From Halocaridina rubra (taxonomy: Eukaryota > Arthropoda > Malacostraca > Decapoda > Atyidae): DNA of 64,000 nucleotides. This document shows positions 29,001 through 38,243 of the stretch, piece by piece. A program made the translations under genes and the position numbers. The DNA lies in the NCBI GenBank assembly GCA_037179515.1, contig JAXCGZ010005696.1, forward strand, positions 80,001 through 144,000, written 5' to 3'. Position 1 is the stretch's first letter; each line of letters starts with the position of its first letter. A model generated the notes under the pieces. That model saw nothing but the letters and a program-made list of their open reading frames with translations. It had not been told where the DNA came from and searched no databases.

Positions 29001-32000
29001 AACATAATAAAAGCTATTACTGTCAGCATCCAGGAAGTCCCCGATTCGTTTCAGGAGCTCACTTTTTCCTGGACTTATTTAAGGAAATAAAAAACTATAA
29101 ATTATTCAAGGTAATATTTAAATTTAGCAGTTTAACTGCAAAACAGAGAAAATGTGTGATGGTGAGTGAGAATTACATACTTCCCAACCTGTTCAGTCAC
29201 TTTACATGTAGTTTCTGAAGTATTTACAAGCACTCTTAGCTTCCCATAAGTCTTTTATTTATTGCCTGATTTACTGTATTTTTTGTAGGGACATTTGTTT
29301 CAAGTGCTTGAAAATGGCTTACAGCAAACATCCAGTTGATGGGTAGAGAGAATCATCCAGGAACTGAGTGTAATTAATATGAAATTGAGGATACAAATAT
29401 TTCAAAAAAGCACATTGGGATACACAACATCTGTAATGAACACCGTTATTAAAATTCCTTCTAGAATTTAGAAGCTTGCACAAGGAAGTACTATATCATG
29501 TTGAAGTCTAAAGTTATCACACAAAATGACATCGAGGCATTACTTTGTATATGGAAAAACATCTGCCTTTGTAGATAAAAGACCAGAGCTAGAATGAATT
29601 TTTTTAAGGTAGCAGTTGATTCAAGCTGAAGACGAGAGACTTTTCAGTGATATCATGCTCATATCTGGATGCCTCCCAATGTTTTTGAGCGAGAAGAAAA
29701 TGGGATTTTCAAAATGGAAATAGGAGAAGGGCAAGATTACTTCCTCTGCGTTCTCCCGCATGTCATAAAAGCTGACTAAATGGGGTGGAGTGAGGGGGCT
29801 GGGTATCCCCTCCTCTGTGTTTTCTTCTCGTAAAGAGTAGAGGTAGTTTTTCTTTGACTCAGGTTACTTTCCTTGCCAGCGGCTGAATCAAGGGAAAGCT
29901 GAGAGCATTTTCATTTATATCAGACAGATATCTGGATGGCTGTCAGTGCTTTCCAGCAAGCAATGGATCATTTCTATTTTCAGGAAATTTGCAAGAATGC
30001 ATAAAATCAAAGTATCTGGAGAGCTGTATGTGGGGATGAATATTTTACCTCTACTTTTATTGAAAGTAAACTTTCTTCAGAGAGGAGTAGCTATACTCAT
30101 TTACCTTAGTGGTGGCAGTGAACTCTGGAATGATAAGTTCAGAACAAAGTGTAAAAGGATACCACTGCAGCACTCACCTCCTAGTACATGCGTTATGTTT
30201 TGTGTGGTCTAGAACATATAACTGTTGCATGTGATTATTAAGTCATTGCGTAGAGAGAACTGGGTCCACTTGATTAGAGAGAAGGCTTGGGCTCTGACTG
30301 TATGGTAAGTATGTAGTCTGTCTCTTAATTCTATCACTTTCCCTTGCTTCTGCCTTTCATCAGAGACCTTTTAAGCTTTAAGTGTTGCTATTCGTCTGTT
30401 GATGTTAGGCTCATAAGGACTAATCTGCTTGAAAGTTGCACATTATGCTGAGAGTAATATATGTGTAGGAGAATATGAAATACATAAGTTATATGGAGGA
30501 AAACAGAAAAAATAAATTTAATTGATGTTTAGTTAAACAGATAAAGTGAAAACCTATAAGTGCATCATTGTTGACTATTAGGAAGGCGACGAAAATTGAT
30601 ATCAGTCTCTTGATATTTGATCATGAATAGTAAATCTGTTCTAGTAATTTTTAAATAGCTAGATATGAATTGCAAAGATATAAATACTAGTTACAAGAAA
30701 AACTTGAATCCAAGTGACTAATATTCTTGTGAATTAAGATTAGTTATATACTTCATGACAACCTAGCTTCCTCGGGGGAAAGATATGCATTGGAATTTTA
30801 CATATACTGCAAGTGTTGATTGATGACTTGAGAATATGACGGAATTTTGTGCAACTTCTTCCTTACCTTCAGTGAATATATATTGTCTCAGGATAATAAC
30901 TAAACCTCATTTTGTGTTTTCTTTCTCTTTAAGCGAGTCTCAATTTCCTGTAGTGTTTACATATCTGAATAATTCAGTTACCTTGTGCTTACAAGATACT
31001 GAAGTAATTTCCTCTGTGTCCTTCCAGGTCGCAAAGATTCCTTGAAAGCCGTTATCCTAATCGGCGATGCGATGCACACATTCTTAGATGGTATGGCCAT
31101 CGGGGCAGCGTTTGGTACGAGTGTGACGGGTGGAGTGGCTACCTCTATAGCCGTTCTCTGCCATGAATTGCCACATAAAGTTGGTAAGATATCATATATT
31201 TACTAGTATGGAATACAGTGAGAGTATCCACAAGAACGAATTCAAGAAAATACAAAGGATGATACTCTAGGGATTTACCCAATCTTTCATGAGAGTCATC
31301 TCTGTACATCAAAGTAGAGGGCAGTAAAATACAATTTCTCTGTATTATTGATCGATACATTAGAACAGCAGTTATTTTCTTTAATTAGTATACTTTCATC
31401 TCGAGATGAATGCCAGAGCGATGTGATTATCTTTGCTATCTATAAAAGTTATTGGCTCAAGCCATATAATTTTTAATTGTCCTGAATTGTTATTAATGCA
31501 GTTTGAATTTAATAGGCAAAATAGATATAATTAAGCATCATGAAATTTGGCTTGAAAAAAAAGATTTCAACTCCACCTATTAAATGGATTAGATCACTAC
31601 AGTTTACCTTTAATGCGACAGTTTGTATAGATCATGCTTTGTACCAATGACAGTTTAATTAAAGAAATTATCATAATTTCTGAAATGGGGGCTGCGGTCG
31701 CTCGGTGGCAGAGTGCACAAGTTGGGAAGTGACGAGCCTGATGATCCTGTCTGTCTGTTGAATGGTGACAAAGTTTGTCACAAAACTGCGATTTTTTTTT
31801 CTTTTTCTTTAAGTTAAGGAAAATATACTCTTGGGTAAGATATTCAATGAACTGTAGATGAACACTAGCACATATGTGTGTGCAAACGGAATTAAACAAG
31901 GACAAATGTAAAGTGATGTGCATTGGTAATTATTAGCTTAAATATTTCCCAATTACTTTCTTAGCAGTATTATGATAGAACCATGTAGATTATGAGAAAG

Positions 32001-34024
32001 AATAAGGTGTGTACATAAGTAGTGTAATCGCCGTGGCAAAGTGGTAGCATCCATGACTTTGAGGCATCAGATCGAAGGTTCGCAGCCCCCACAGTCTGAG
32101 GTTACATAGTGCATTCACTCAGGGTAATTGATTACACCTGCCAAAACCGAAGTCCTTCGCAAGAAGGCTCTGTCGTTTAGTCGGAAAGGGAGGCCGTGAC
32201 TGATTGCATCACAGGTGTGTATAGAAGTAGTGATCTTACACCTTCAAAGAACCTAATCATTATTATATTTTCTTTGCCGTTTCTTCCTATCTTTCTTCCT
32301 ACTGTGCAAACATCACAGCATCCTGCCCACCTGCTTACTTTGTCTGTTTGGTATTTCATCCAATTAATTTTATGCTGAGGGCAAGGAGAGCTAAAGTGGG
32401 AAGTTCTTGCTTTCCTTCCTAAATTGTAGTTTAATACTATCATTAAGGAATGATTATATCAATGTAACTAGTCACAGTAACTTATAGCAGCCTTAATGAT
32501 ATTTACAAAGCTAGAAGAGAAGTTTTACTATGTACAGATACTATCTATAAAATTTATTAGATGCCATTAAGATTTTGTCTGTAAATGACTCCTCACAAGC
32601 TGCGTTGTACAAAGCAAGAAAGAATATGTTGCTTGCTTGCATTTCAACAAGAAGGAAATTCACGCAGCAAGCAAGCTAATGCTGTTTGCTTTCATTTTAC
32701 CAGGAAGGAAATTGTTTTCATTTGACTACAATTATACCCTTTTGACTTTCAGGTGATTTTGCCCTTTTGTTTGAGATGGGAATGAAATTGCGTCAGGCTG
32801 TGACAATGATGGGTCTCTTGTGGTTGCTGAGTCTAGCGGGTCTTGTGTTGGGAGTCATGCTGGGCTCCATCCAGACCGCTTCGCCATGGATATACTCCTT
32901 TACTGCGGGAGTCTTCATATATTTAGCATTAGTGGATCTGGTATGTAATTTTTCTATAAAGTTTTCATTTCAAGTCGAGTTAGTTAATGAAATTTAAAAG
33001 TTAGGACATTTCCTACATCCCATTATAATAGCATTAGGTGATTTGGTATGTAATTTTTTTTTTATCATGTTTTCATTCCAATACAGGTGAGTTAATGAAA
33101 ATGTAAAAGTTAGGAAAATTCTTACACCCTATTACATTAGCATTAGTTGATCTAGTATGTAATTACTTTTAAAACGTTTTCAATGCAACTTGGGTGACTT
33201 CATGAAATTTTAAAAGTTAGGGAATTTCTTACACTCCATTACAATACCGTTAATTGATCTGGTATGTAATTTTTTTATCATGTTTTCATTGCAAGTCGGG
33301 AGAGTTCATGAAATCGGAAAGTTAGGAAATTTCTTACATTCCATTACAATAGCGTTAGTTGATATGGTATGTAGTTTTTTATCATGTTTTCATTTCAAGT
33401 CGGATGAGTTCATGAAATCTGAAAGTTAGGAAATTTCTTACGCATAAATAACTACCTATTGTTGTTATTTGTAAACAGAAATTCATGTTTAACTGAACTG
33501 TTATCCATTTACCCTATTTACTGCTGTGTTTCAAACATTGATAACTACTGCTGTATTATTATTATTATTTATAATGATTATTATCTTTATAATTATTTTA
33601 TTATTATCTTTATTATTATTATTATTATTATTATTATAAATGTTTTTTTGCTATTATATCTTATGTTTTAACTGATTTGCCTTGCAGTGGTTTTCTTCAT
33701 ATGCAATAATATTGTTTTCTCTTTAGAGTGCTAATTATTTCTTTGCTAATGGAACAGTTCTACTATCCACTGTCTCAGTAAAACACACAATAATTTACAG
33801 TATACTGTACTGTATATATATATTCATTTCTCATTCTTAGATTTAACATTGCTATTGCATTTTCTTTCCAGTTGTCTGAATTATCGGTGCAACGGGGTGA
33901 AAAACTCGGTCCTCTTGGCCAGATGTTCCTTCAGGGTTTGGGTATGTTAACTGGTGCGCTCATCATGTTGTTCATAGCCATATATGAACACGATTTGGAA
34001 CACATCATTGAGGGATCATTTTAA
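22803..34024 (+). CDS. LIV-1 subfamily ZIP zinc transporter (SLC39A, ZIP5/6/10-like), 3' part of gene
   Basis: Nine putative coding exons, about 550 codons: 22803-23043, 24060-24235, 25438-25620, 26441-26578 (doubtful), 27256-27527, 28622-28769, 31028-31183, 32753-32940, 33872-34024. The order is: end of ectodomain (SICPGILNFLD, then His-rich DHSHGHDHS), TM1, TM2 (LAVGTLAGDALIHLLPH), TM3, an acidic and His-rich cytosolic loop (GHHGHSHHGHSH), TM4 (GDAMHTFLDGMAIGAAF), TM5 (CHELPHKVGDFALL), then TM6-8 and a short C-terminus. ZIPs move Zn2+ into the cytosol, and LIV-1 members often act at the plasma membrane. The 5' exons (signal peptide and most of the ectodomain) are not found. The usual HNxxDG is HTFLDG and HEXPHEXGD is HELPHKVGD. 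Exact orthology (ZIP5, 6, 10 or fly foi-like) is not resolved. Confidence 0.9.
23484..23810 (+). mobile_element. Intronic tRNA-derived SINE (SINE-2), intron 1
   Basis: Begins with a tRNA-like ATTGTGGCTCAGTGGTAGCA (A box) and AAATTCAATCC (B-box-like). The ~250-bp body includes ACTGGGTCTACTTGG and CTTGCCTCAGCCTTTCATTA. The body recurs at 30234-30390. Confidence 0.65.
24060..24235 (+). CDS. ZIP gene exon 2: TM1 and start of TM2
   Basis: Acceptor CTGTTAGCAG at 24059, donor CAC|GTAAGT at 24235. It enters in phase 1 (split Asp codon) and leaves in phase 0. It encodes TM1 (WIGAVSSMVVIGLVGLACVM) and the conserved NHFLVALAVGTLAGDALIHL leading into LLPH of TM2. Confidence 0.95.
25438..25620 (+). CDS. 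ZIP gene exon 3: end of TM2, TM3, start of His-rich loop
   Basis: Acceptor TTAATCCACAG at 25437, donor AAG|GTACGG at 25620; 61 codons, phase 0 at both ends. It encodes HIQHAFLGFTALGGIILF (TM3), the charged end FLERSHN, and the cytosolic HGHSHGHGH cluster typical of the zinc-sensing TM3-TM4 loop. Confidence 0.93.
26441..26578 (+). CDS. ZIP gene exon 4 (doubtful): acidic loop segment
   Basis: Candidate exon between a weak acceptor (AATTTAAAAG) and a strong donor (TATGT|GTAAGT). In phase 0 it reads EEIDDKETVETATTIEDAG, acidic as expected for this loop, then turns hydrophobic after GSQSVDKIG. With 138 nt it leaves in phase 0, which fits exon 5 only from a poor internal acceptor at 27269. One more G in the run at 26518-26521 would keep the reading hydrophilic and give the phase-1 end that the better acceptor at 27255 needs. 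This could be a sequence error, a pseudo-exon or an alternative cassette. Confidence 0.45.
27256..27527 (+). CDS. ZIP gene exon 5: variable cytosolic loop
   Basis: Acceptor ACTATGGCAG at 27255, entering in phase 1; donor TTG|GTACGT at 27527, leaving in phase 0; 272 nt. Encodes a low-complexity Glu/Lys/Ser-rich segment (VSALENEAEIASIEKQVAKL, EKEKLVTSPVEKPEL) with no strong family signature, as usual for the TM3-TM4 loop of LIV-1 proteins. Open frame, good donor and position between conserved exons support it. Confidence 0.7.
27585..27690 (+). repeat. Partial copy of the intron-6 inverted-repeat element
   Basis: GAGGAGGGGACTC...CATTTAGTCGACTTTA and the following TTTTTGCCCCCCTCC match the left part of the element at 28845-29865. 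It starts about 55 bp after the exon 5 donor. Confidence 0.65.
28255..28400 (+). mobile_element. 5'-truncated SINE-1, intron 5
   Basis: Starts within the B box (GGGTTCGCGTCCCATCACGG) and carries the SINE-1 body (CAAGTCCTTCGCAAGAAGGC) to GACGTAAAACCGAATC. Confidence 0.8.
28622..28769 (+). CDS. ZIP gene exon 6: His-rich loop before TM4
   Basis: Acceptor TTCTATTGCAG at 28621, donor ACTG|GTAAGT at 28769; enters phase 0, leaves phase 1. Encodes SGRHRVLRQNSSSFNMVLQE and then the metal-binding cluster HVGHHGHSHHGHSHVTG, which immediately precedes TM4 as in other LIV-1 transporters. Confidence 0.92.
28845..29865. mobile_element. ~1-kb non-autonomous element with ~100-bp inverted termini, intron 6
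   Basis: The left end TTGAGTCAAAGCAAAATACC...CACCCCATTTAGTCGACTTT pairs with the right end, whose reverse complement reads CTGAGTCAAAGAAAAACTAC...CACCCCATTTAGTCAGCTTT. Similarity is imperfect over about 100 bp. The interior has no long ORF. A MITE-like or fold-back DNA element is most likely. The target-site duplication is not clear, so the superfamily is unknown. Confidence 0.65.
30234..30390 (+). repeat. Fragment of the SINE-2 body, intron 6
   Basis: Shares AACTGGGTCCACTTG, GGCTTGGG and CTTCTGCCTTTCATCAGA with the body of the element at 23484-23810; the tRNA-like head is missing. Confidence 0.55.
31028..31183 (+). CDS. ZIP gene exon 7: TM4 and TM5 metal-site helices
   Basis: Acceptor GTCCTTCCAG at 31027, donor GTTG|GTAAGA at 31183, phase 1 both ends. 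TM4 reads IGDAMHTFLDGMAIGAAF: His and Asp of HNxxDG are kept but Asn is Thr. TM5 begins SIAVLCHELPHKVG: the His-Glu...Pro-His of HEXPHEXGD is kept but the Glu after the second His is Lys. Both helices form the binuclear metal centre in the family. Confidence 0.95.
31685..31765 (+). repeat. tRNA-like head, intron 7
   Basis: GGGGGCTGCGGTCGCTCGGTGGCAGAGTGC resembles a tRNA D-arm/A box. The B box and cloverleaf are poor, so it is probably a SINE remnant. Confidence 0.4.
32028..32210 (+). mobile_element. SINE-1, intron 7
   Basis: AATCGCCGTGGCAAAGTGGTAGC (A box region), AAGGTTCGCAGCCCCCAC (B box), and the SINE-1 body with AAGTCCTTCGCAAGAAGGC. Confidence 0.8.
32753..32940 (+). CDS. ZIP gene exon 8: TM5 end to TM7
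   Basis: Acceptor TTGACTTTCAG at 32752, donor CTG|GTATGT at 32940; enters phase 1, leaves phase 0. Encodes GDFALLFEMGMKLRQAV, TM6 (GLLWLLSLAGLVLGVMLGS) and TM7 (FTAGVFIYLALVDL). Its last ~16 bases and donor site are the first unit of a five-fold tandem array that continues in the intron. Confidence 0.95.
32924..33440 (+). repeat. Tandem array of exon 8 donor site (5 units, 105-109 bp)
   Basis: GTATGT donors occur at 32941, 33046, 33155, 33262 and 33367 (spacings 105, 109, 107, 105). Each is preceded by a version of TTAGCATTAGTGGATCTG, the end of exon 8, and followed by a diverged unit with ATCATGTTTTCATT and GTTAGGAAATTTCTTACA. Reading past the first donor meets TAA at 32995-32997. Confidence 0.92.
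33872..34024 (+). CDS. ZIP gene last coding exon: TM8 and C-terminus
   Basis: Acceptor TTTCTTTCCAG at 33871, phase 0, stop TAA at 34022-34024. Encodes LSELSVQRGE, GQMFLQGLGMLTGALIMLFI (TM8) and the short tail AIYEHDLEHIIEGSF. Length and end match LIV-1 transporters. Confidence 0.95.
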   Translation: MSELSVQRGEKLGPLGQMFLQGLGMLTGALIMLFIAIYEHDLEHIIEGSF

Positions 34025-34470
34025 TATTGATGGTTTAGTAATGTCTTCATAACGAGATTCATACAAAGTGGTTTTGTAGATACTTTCAAAATATTTCTTC
34101 AGAAAAGATTTATCTTTGTTTCTATTCGGATTTTTCGTATGCCATCAAAGTGAAAGGGATGTGTTATTTGATGAATACAGTGATGAGTTGTAATGGTGTC
34201 AGTAATATGACAACGTTTCCCAAAAAGTTAACAAGGAGGTTGTAGATAAGAAAAAGTGTGACAGCTATCATGTGTTCAATTTTTATTTTTAATATACCTG
34301 AAATGTATGTTCTCCCAAGAACCACAAAAATGTAGGAGATAGTCATTATCAAGGCCTAAATCTCTACACCACATAGAAGAACTGTATCTATCCTACATAA
34401 TATAGTATCAGCTCCAGACAAGCTTCAGGAAAATGAAAACCTACATAACGATATGACAGGTGTAGTAAAT

Positions 34471-34472
<2 letters not shown>
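34025..34472 (+). other. Presumed 3' UTR and flank of the ZIP gene
   Basis: AT-rich non-coding sequence after the stop. No canonical AATAAA is seen before the (TA)n at 34473, so the transcript end is undetermined. Confidence 0.5.
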
Positions 34473-35462
<990 letters not shown>

Positions 35463-35489
35463 CGCTATATCGTGGTTCGCCTATCGCGT

Positions 35490-35577
<88 letters not shown>

Positions 35578-35668
35578 TATTATTATTATTGTGATGCCTG
35601 GATGGGCCAAAAAATGATAAAATAAAACAGCCTTTATCAGGCTGTAAAGAGAAACAGAGATGGAGAGT

Positions 35669-36286
35669 GTAATGACCTGTCAAATGTGAAGGGATTATAA
35701 AAGATGTGTAATGAATATCCAGCTCTCTGCTGGGTTTTAATATACCTCTGCATTACTTTCATGATGTCTATTCCAATAATTCTCCTTAGATCTTATTATT
35801 ATTATTGTTATTATTATTGGCAACAATAATTTTCCTTTGATGATGATTGTGGAGATTATTATCTGCATTATTATTATTATTATTAAGGGCTCATCATTGT
35901 TTGTACATCTGTTGGTTTATTTACTTTAATAACTGTACAGTGCCCCTCCCTAGTTGGCTGGGACAAAGAGTGTGGGGGGTTGGGTAGAATAGAATGTTGG
36001 AGAGAGACATCTTTAATTAACTCTTGTTCATTCAACCAAAACTACATTATTTATTGTAAAAATAATGGTTTAATTACAAATTCGTAATAATAATAATCTC
36101 CACAATCATCATCAAAGGAAAATTATTGTTAAAAATAATAATAATAATAATAATAATAATAAGATCTAAGGAGAATCTTTGGAATAGACATCATGAAAGT
36201 AATGCAGAGGTATATTAAAACCCAGCAGAGAGCTGGCTATTCATTGCACATCTTTTATAATCCCTTCACATCTGACAGGTCATTAC
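35669..36286. repeat. Inverted repeat, ~200-bp arms
   Basis: 35669-35860 (GTAATGACCTGTCAAATGTG...GATGATTGTGGAGATTATTA) is the reverse complement of about 36086-36286, with an (ATT)n of different length in each arm and a spacer of about 225 bp. The same sequence occurs as a single copy at 52705-53000. Confidence 0.85.
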
Positions 36287-36287
36287 A

Positions 36288-36455
36288 AGGGTGATAATTA
36301 ATAAAGTTTTAAAAATTCATGATCAAACCAGAACTCGTAATGGGTAATGGATTTTAGCTTGATAAATTTAGGTTCAGAAGGGAAAATGGTGAAAATTGGC
36401 TTTATAATACCGTAGAGTATCATGCATGGAACAGGATTCCTGGTAGGATAATAAA
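36288..36455 (+). mobile_element. LINE-gamma 3' fragment
   Basis: GGGTGATAATTAATAAAGTT and CCAGAACTCGTAATGGGTAA, then TTTAGGTTCAGAAGGG, match 58970-59147 and the minus-strand copies at 51605-51920 and 53850-54150. They encode NKGDINK, DQTRTRNG and KFRFRRE, a non-LTR ORF2 C-terminus. Confidence 0.7.
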
Positions 36456-36468
36456 TGTGTGTGTGTGT

Positions 36469-36552
<84 letters not shown>

Positions 36553-38031
36553 CAGTGTTCCCCCCCTTATCGTGGTAGTTCGGTTCCGGGACCCGGCGCG
36601 AACCAGGAAAACCGCGGAGTAGGATCAGCCTATACGTACATAGATATTTTAATTTATTTTTATGTTTACACTGTATAAACCCTCCCTGTACTGTTAAAAA
36701 ACACCCTTTACATTATAAATAACAGCAAGCAACGTAATTTTTTATGAAAGTGATAGGAAAACTTACCGTAAATGAGGTGATGATGACATGACATACATAG
36801 GTACAGTATTTTACAATAATTTTTACGTTTACGTAAAATAGCGGCCGACATCCAGAAACTTTTTTCCTTCTTTCAACATATCTAAGAGTTTCACTTTATC
36901 TACAATTGTTAACATTTTCCTTTGCTGCTTAGGCTCACTACAAAAAGCCTTAGAAGATGAAGGATGCTTGGGAGGCATTGCAAAGGTTAAAATATGCGAG
37001 TAAAAAAATCACAAGCAAAACATATTAATAATAATAAGCACAACGTGAACGGCGCACACGAGTGAGGCGAGACAATGGAAGATGGTGGAAGCCTTTGTCC
37101 GAAACGCTGATAGCGGTATCATATTTTTCATGTTGCAATACTGTTAGTATTTATGTTTTTTACTATTTTTTACTGTTTTATTATTCTTAGGCTAAGAAAT
37201 ACGTTTTTTTTATCAATAAAATCATGAAACTACTGGAAGTATAAATATATATGCTAGCTCACGTAGCTGCGACCCCAATACATTGTACGCTATCGAACAC
37301 AAGCAAAACGTTTAATAAGCACAACATGAACTGTGCACTCGTTTAGACTGAACGAGTCTTTGTTCGAAACGCTGATAGCAGTATGGTATTTCACATGTTG
37401 CAATACTGTTAGTATTTATGTTTTTTACTATTTTTTACTGTTTTATTATTCCTAGGCTAATAAATACGTTTTTTTTATCAACAAAATCATGAAACTACTG
37501 GAAATATAAATATATATGCTAGCTCACGTAGCTGCAACCCCAATACATTGTACGCTATCGAATACTATATCACATGATGCAATACTGTGAGTTATACTGT
37601 ACGTACGTATATCATTCAGTTATTAGTACAATGTATATTAATTTAAAATTCATCTACTTATTTGATGATTGTACAAAATCTATTGTATTTATTCATTGTA
37701 ATTTGGACCAAATATCCCTTTTGTAAAGATTATACTGGACTTTTCAAAAGAGGTGGTCAATAAACGTATCTATCTATCTATCTAAATTTATGTTTTTTAC
37801 TATTTTTTACTGTTTTATTATTTGTAGGCTGGGAAATAATTTTTTTTTAATCAATTTGATAATGAAATATGTTTTTTCAATAAAAAAAAAAATGAAAATA
37901 CTGAGAATTTTTTTTTTTATATTTTAATATTTTTGCATATACCAATAAAATAAAATAATAATTTATCCCAAAAAAAACCGCGATACAGCGAGAACGCGAA
38001 CCAAGAAACGCGAATAACCAGGGGAACACTG
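36553..38031 (-). mobile_element. Tigger-like element T1 (non-autonomous, 1479 bp)
   Basis: Ends CAGTGTTCCCCC...GGGGAACACTG, bounded by TA on each side and set between (TA)n tracts at 36473-36549 and 38036-38106. The interior holds a short minus-strand HTH ORF and two direct copies (about 37110-37330 and 37365-37570) of a ~210-bp block ending in CAATACATTGTACGCTATCG. No DDE catalytic domain is present. Superfamily (Tc1/mariner, pogo/Tigger) is inferred from the TA target, CAGT ends and CENP-B-like HTH. Confidence 0.85.
36829..36978 (-). pseudogene. T1: truncated Tigger transposase HTH, 49 codons
   Basis: From ATG at 36978: MPPKHPSSSKAF then KMLTIVDKVKLLDMLKEGKK and VGRYF, then TAA at 36829-36831. 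This is the start of the CENP-B N-terminal helix-turn-helix that binds transposon ends. The reading is open but stops before the second half of the HTH (LNESTVRYIKK in T2). T3 has the same 49-codon form. Confidence 0.8.
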
Positions 38032-38112
<81 letters not shown>

Positions 38113-38243
38113 ATGATGAGGATGATCTTTTATTATCGTAATCCTCTTTGTACTCGTGGAAGAAGTTAAGGTCCTACTTCACGGAAATTCACCTATCGCG
38201 GCCGGTCCTGGAACCGAACCCCCGCGAAAACGAGGGATTACTG

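Noticed and set aside
33000..33440. Tandem spaced repeats as a CRISPR-like array
   Set aside because: Units are contiguous 105-109-bp copies that all diverge together and have no unique spacers; the genome is eukaryotic.
35465..35683. Open frame rich in Asn and Lys
   Set aside because: Produced by (ATT)n and poly-T tracts.
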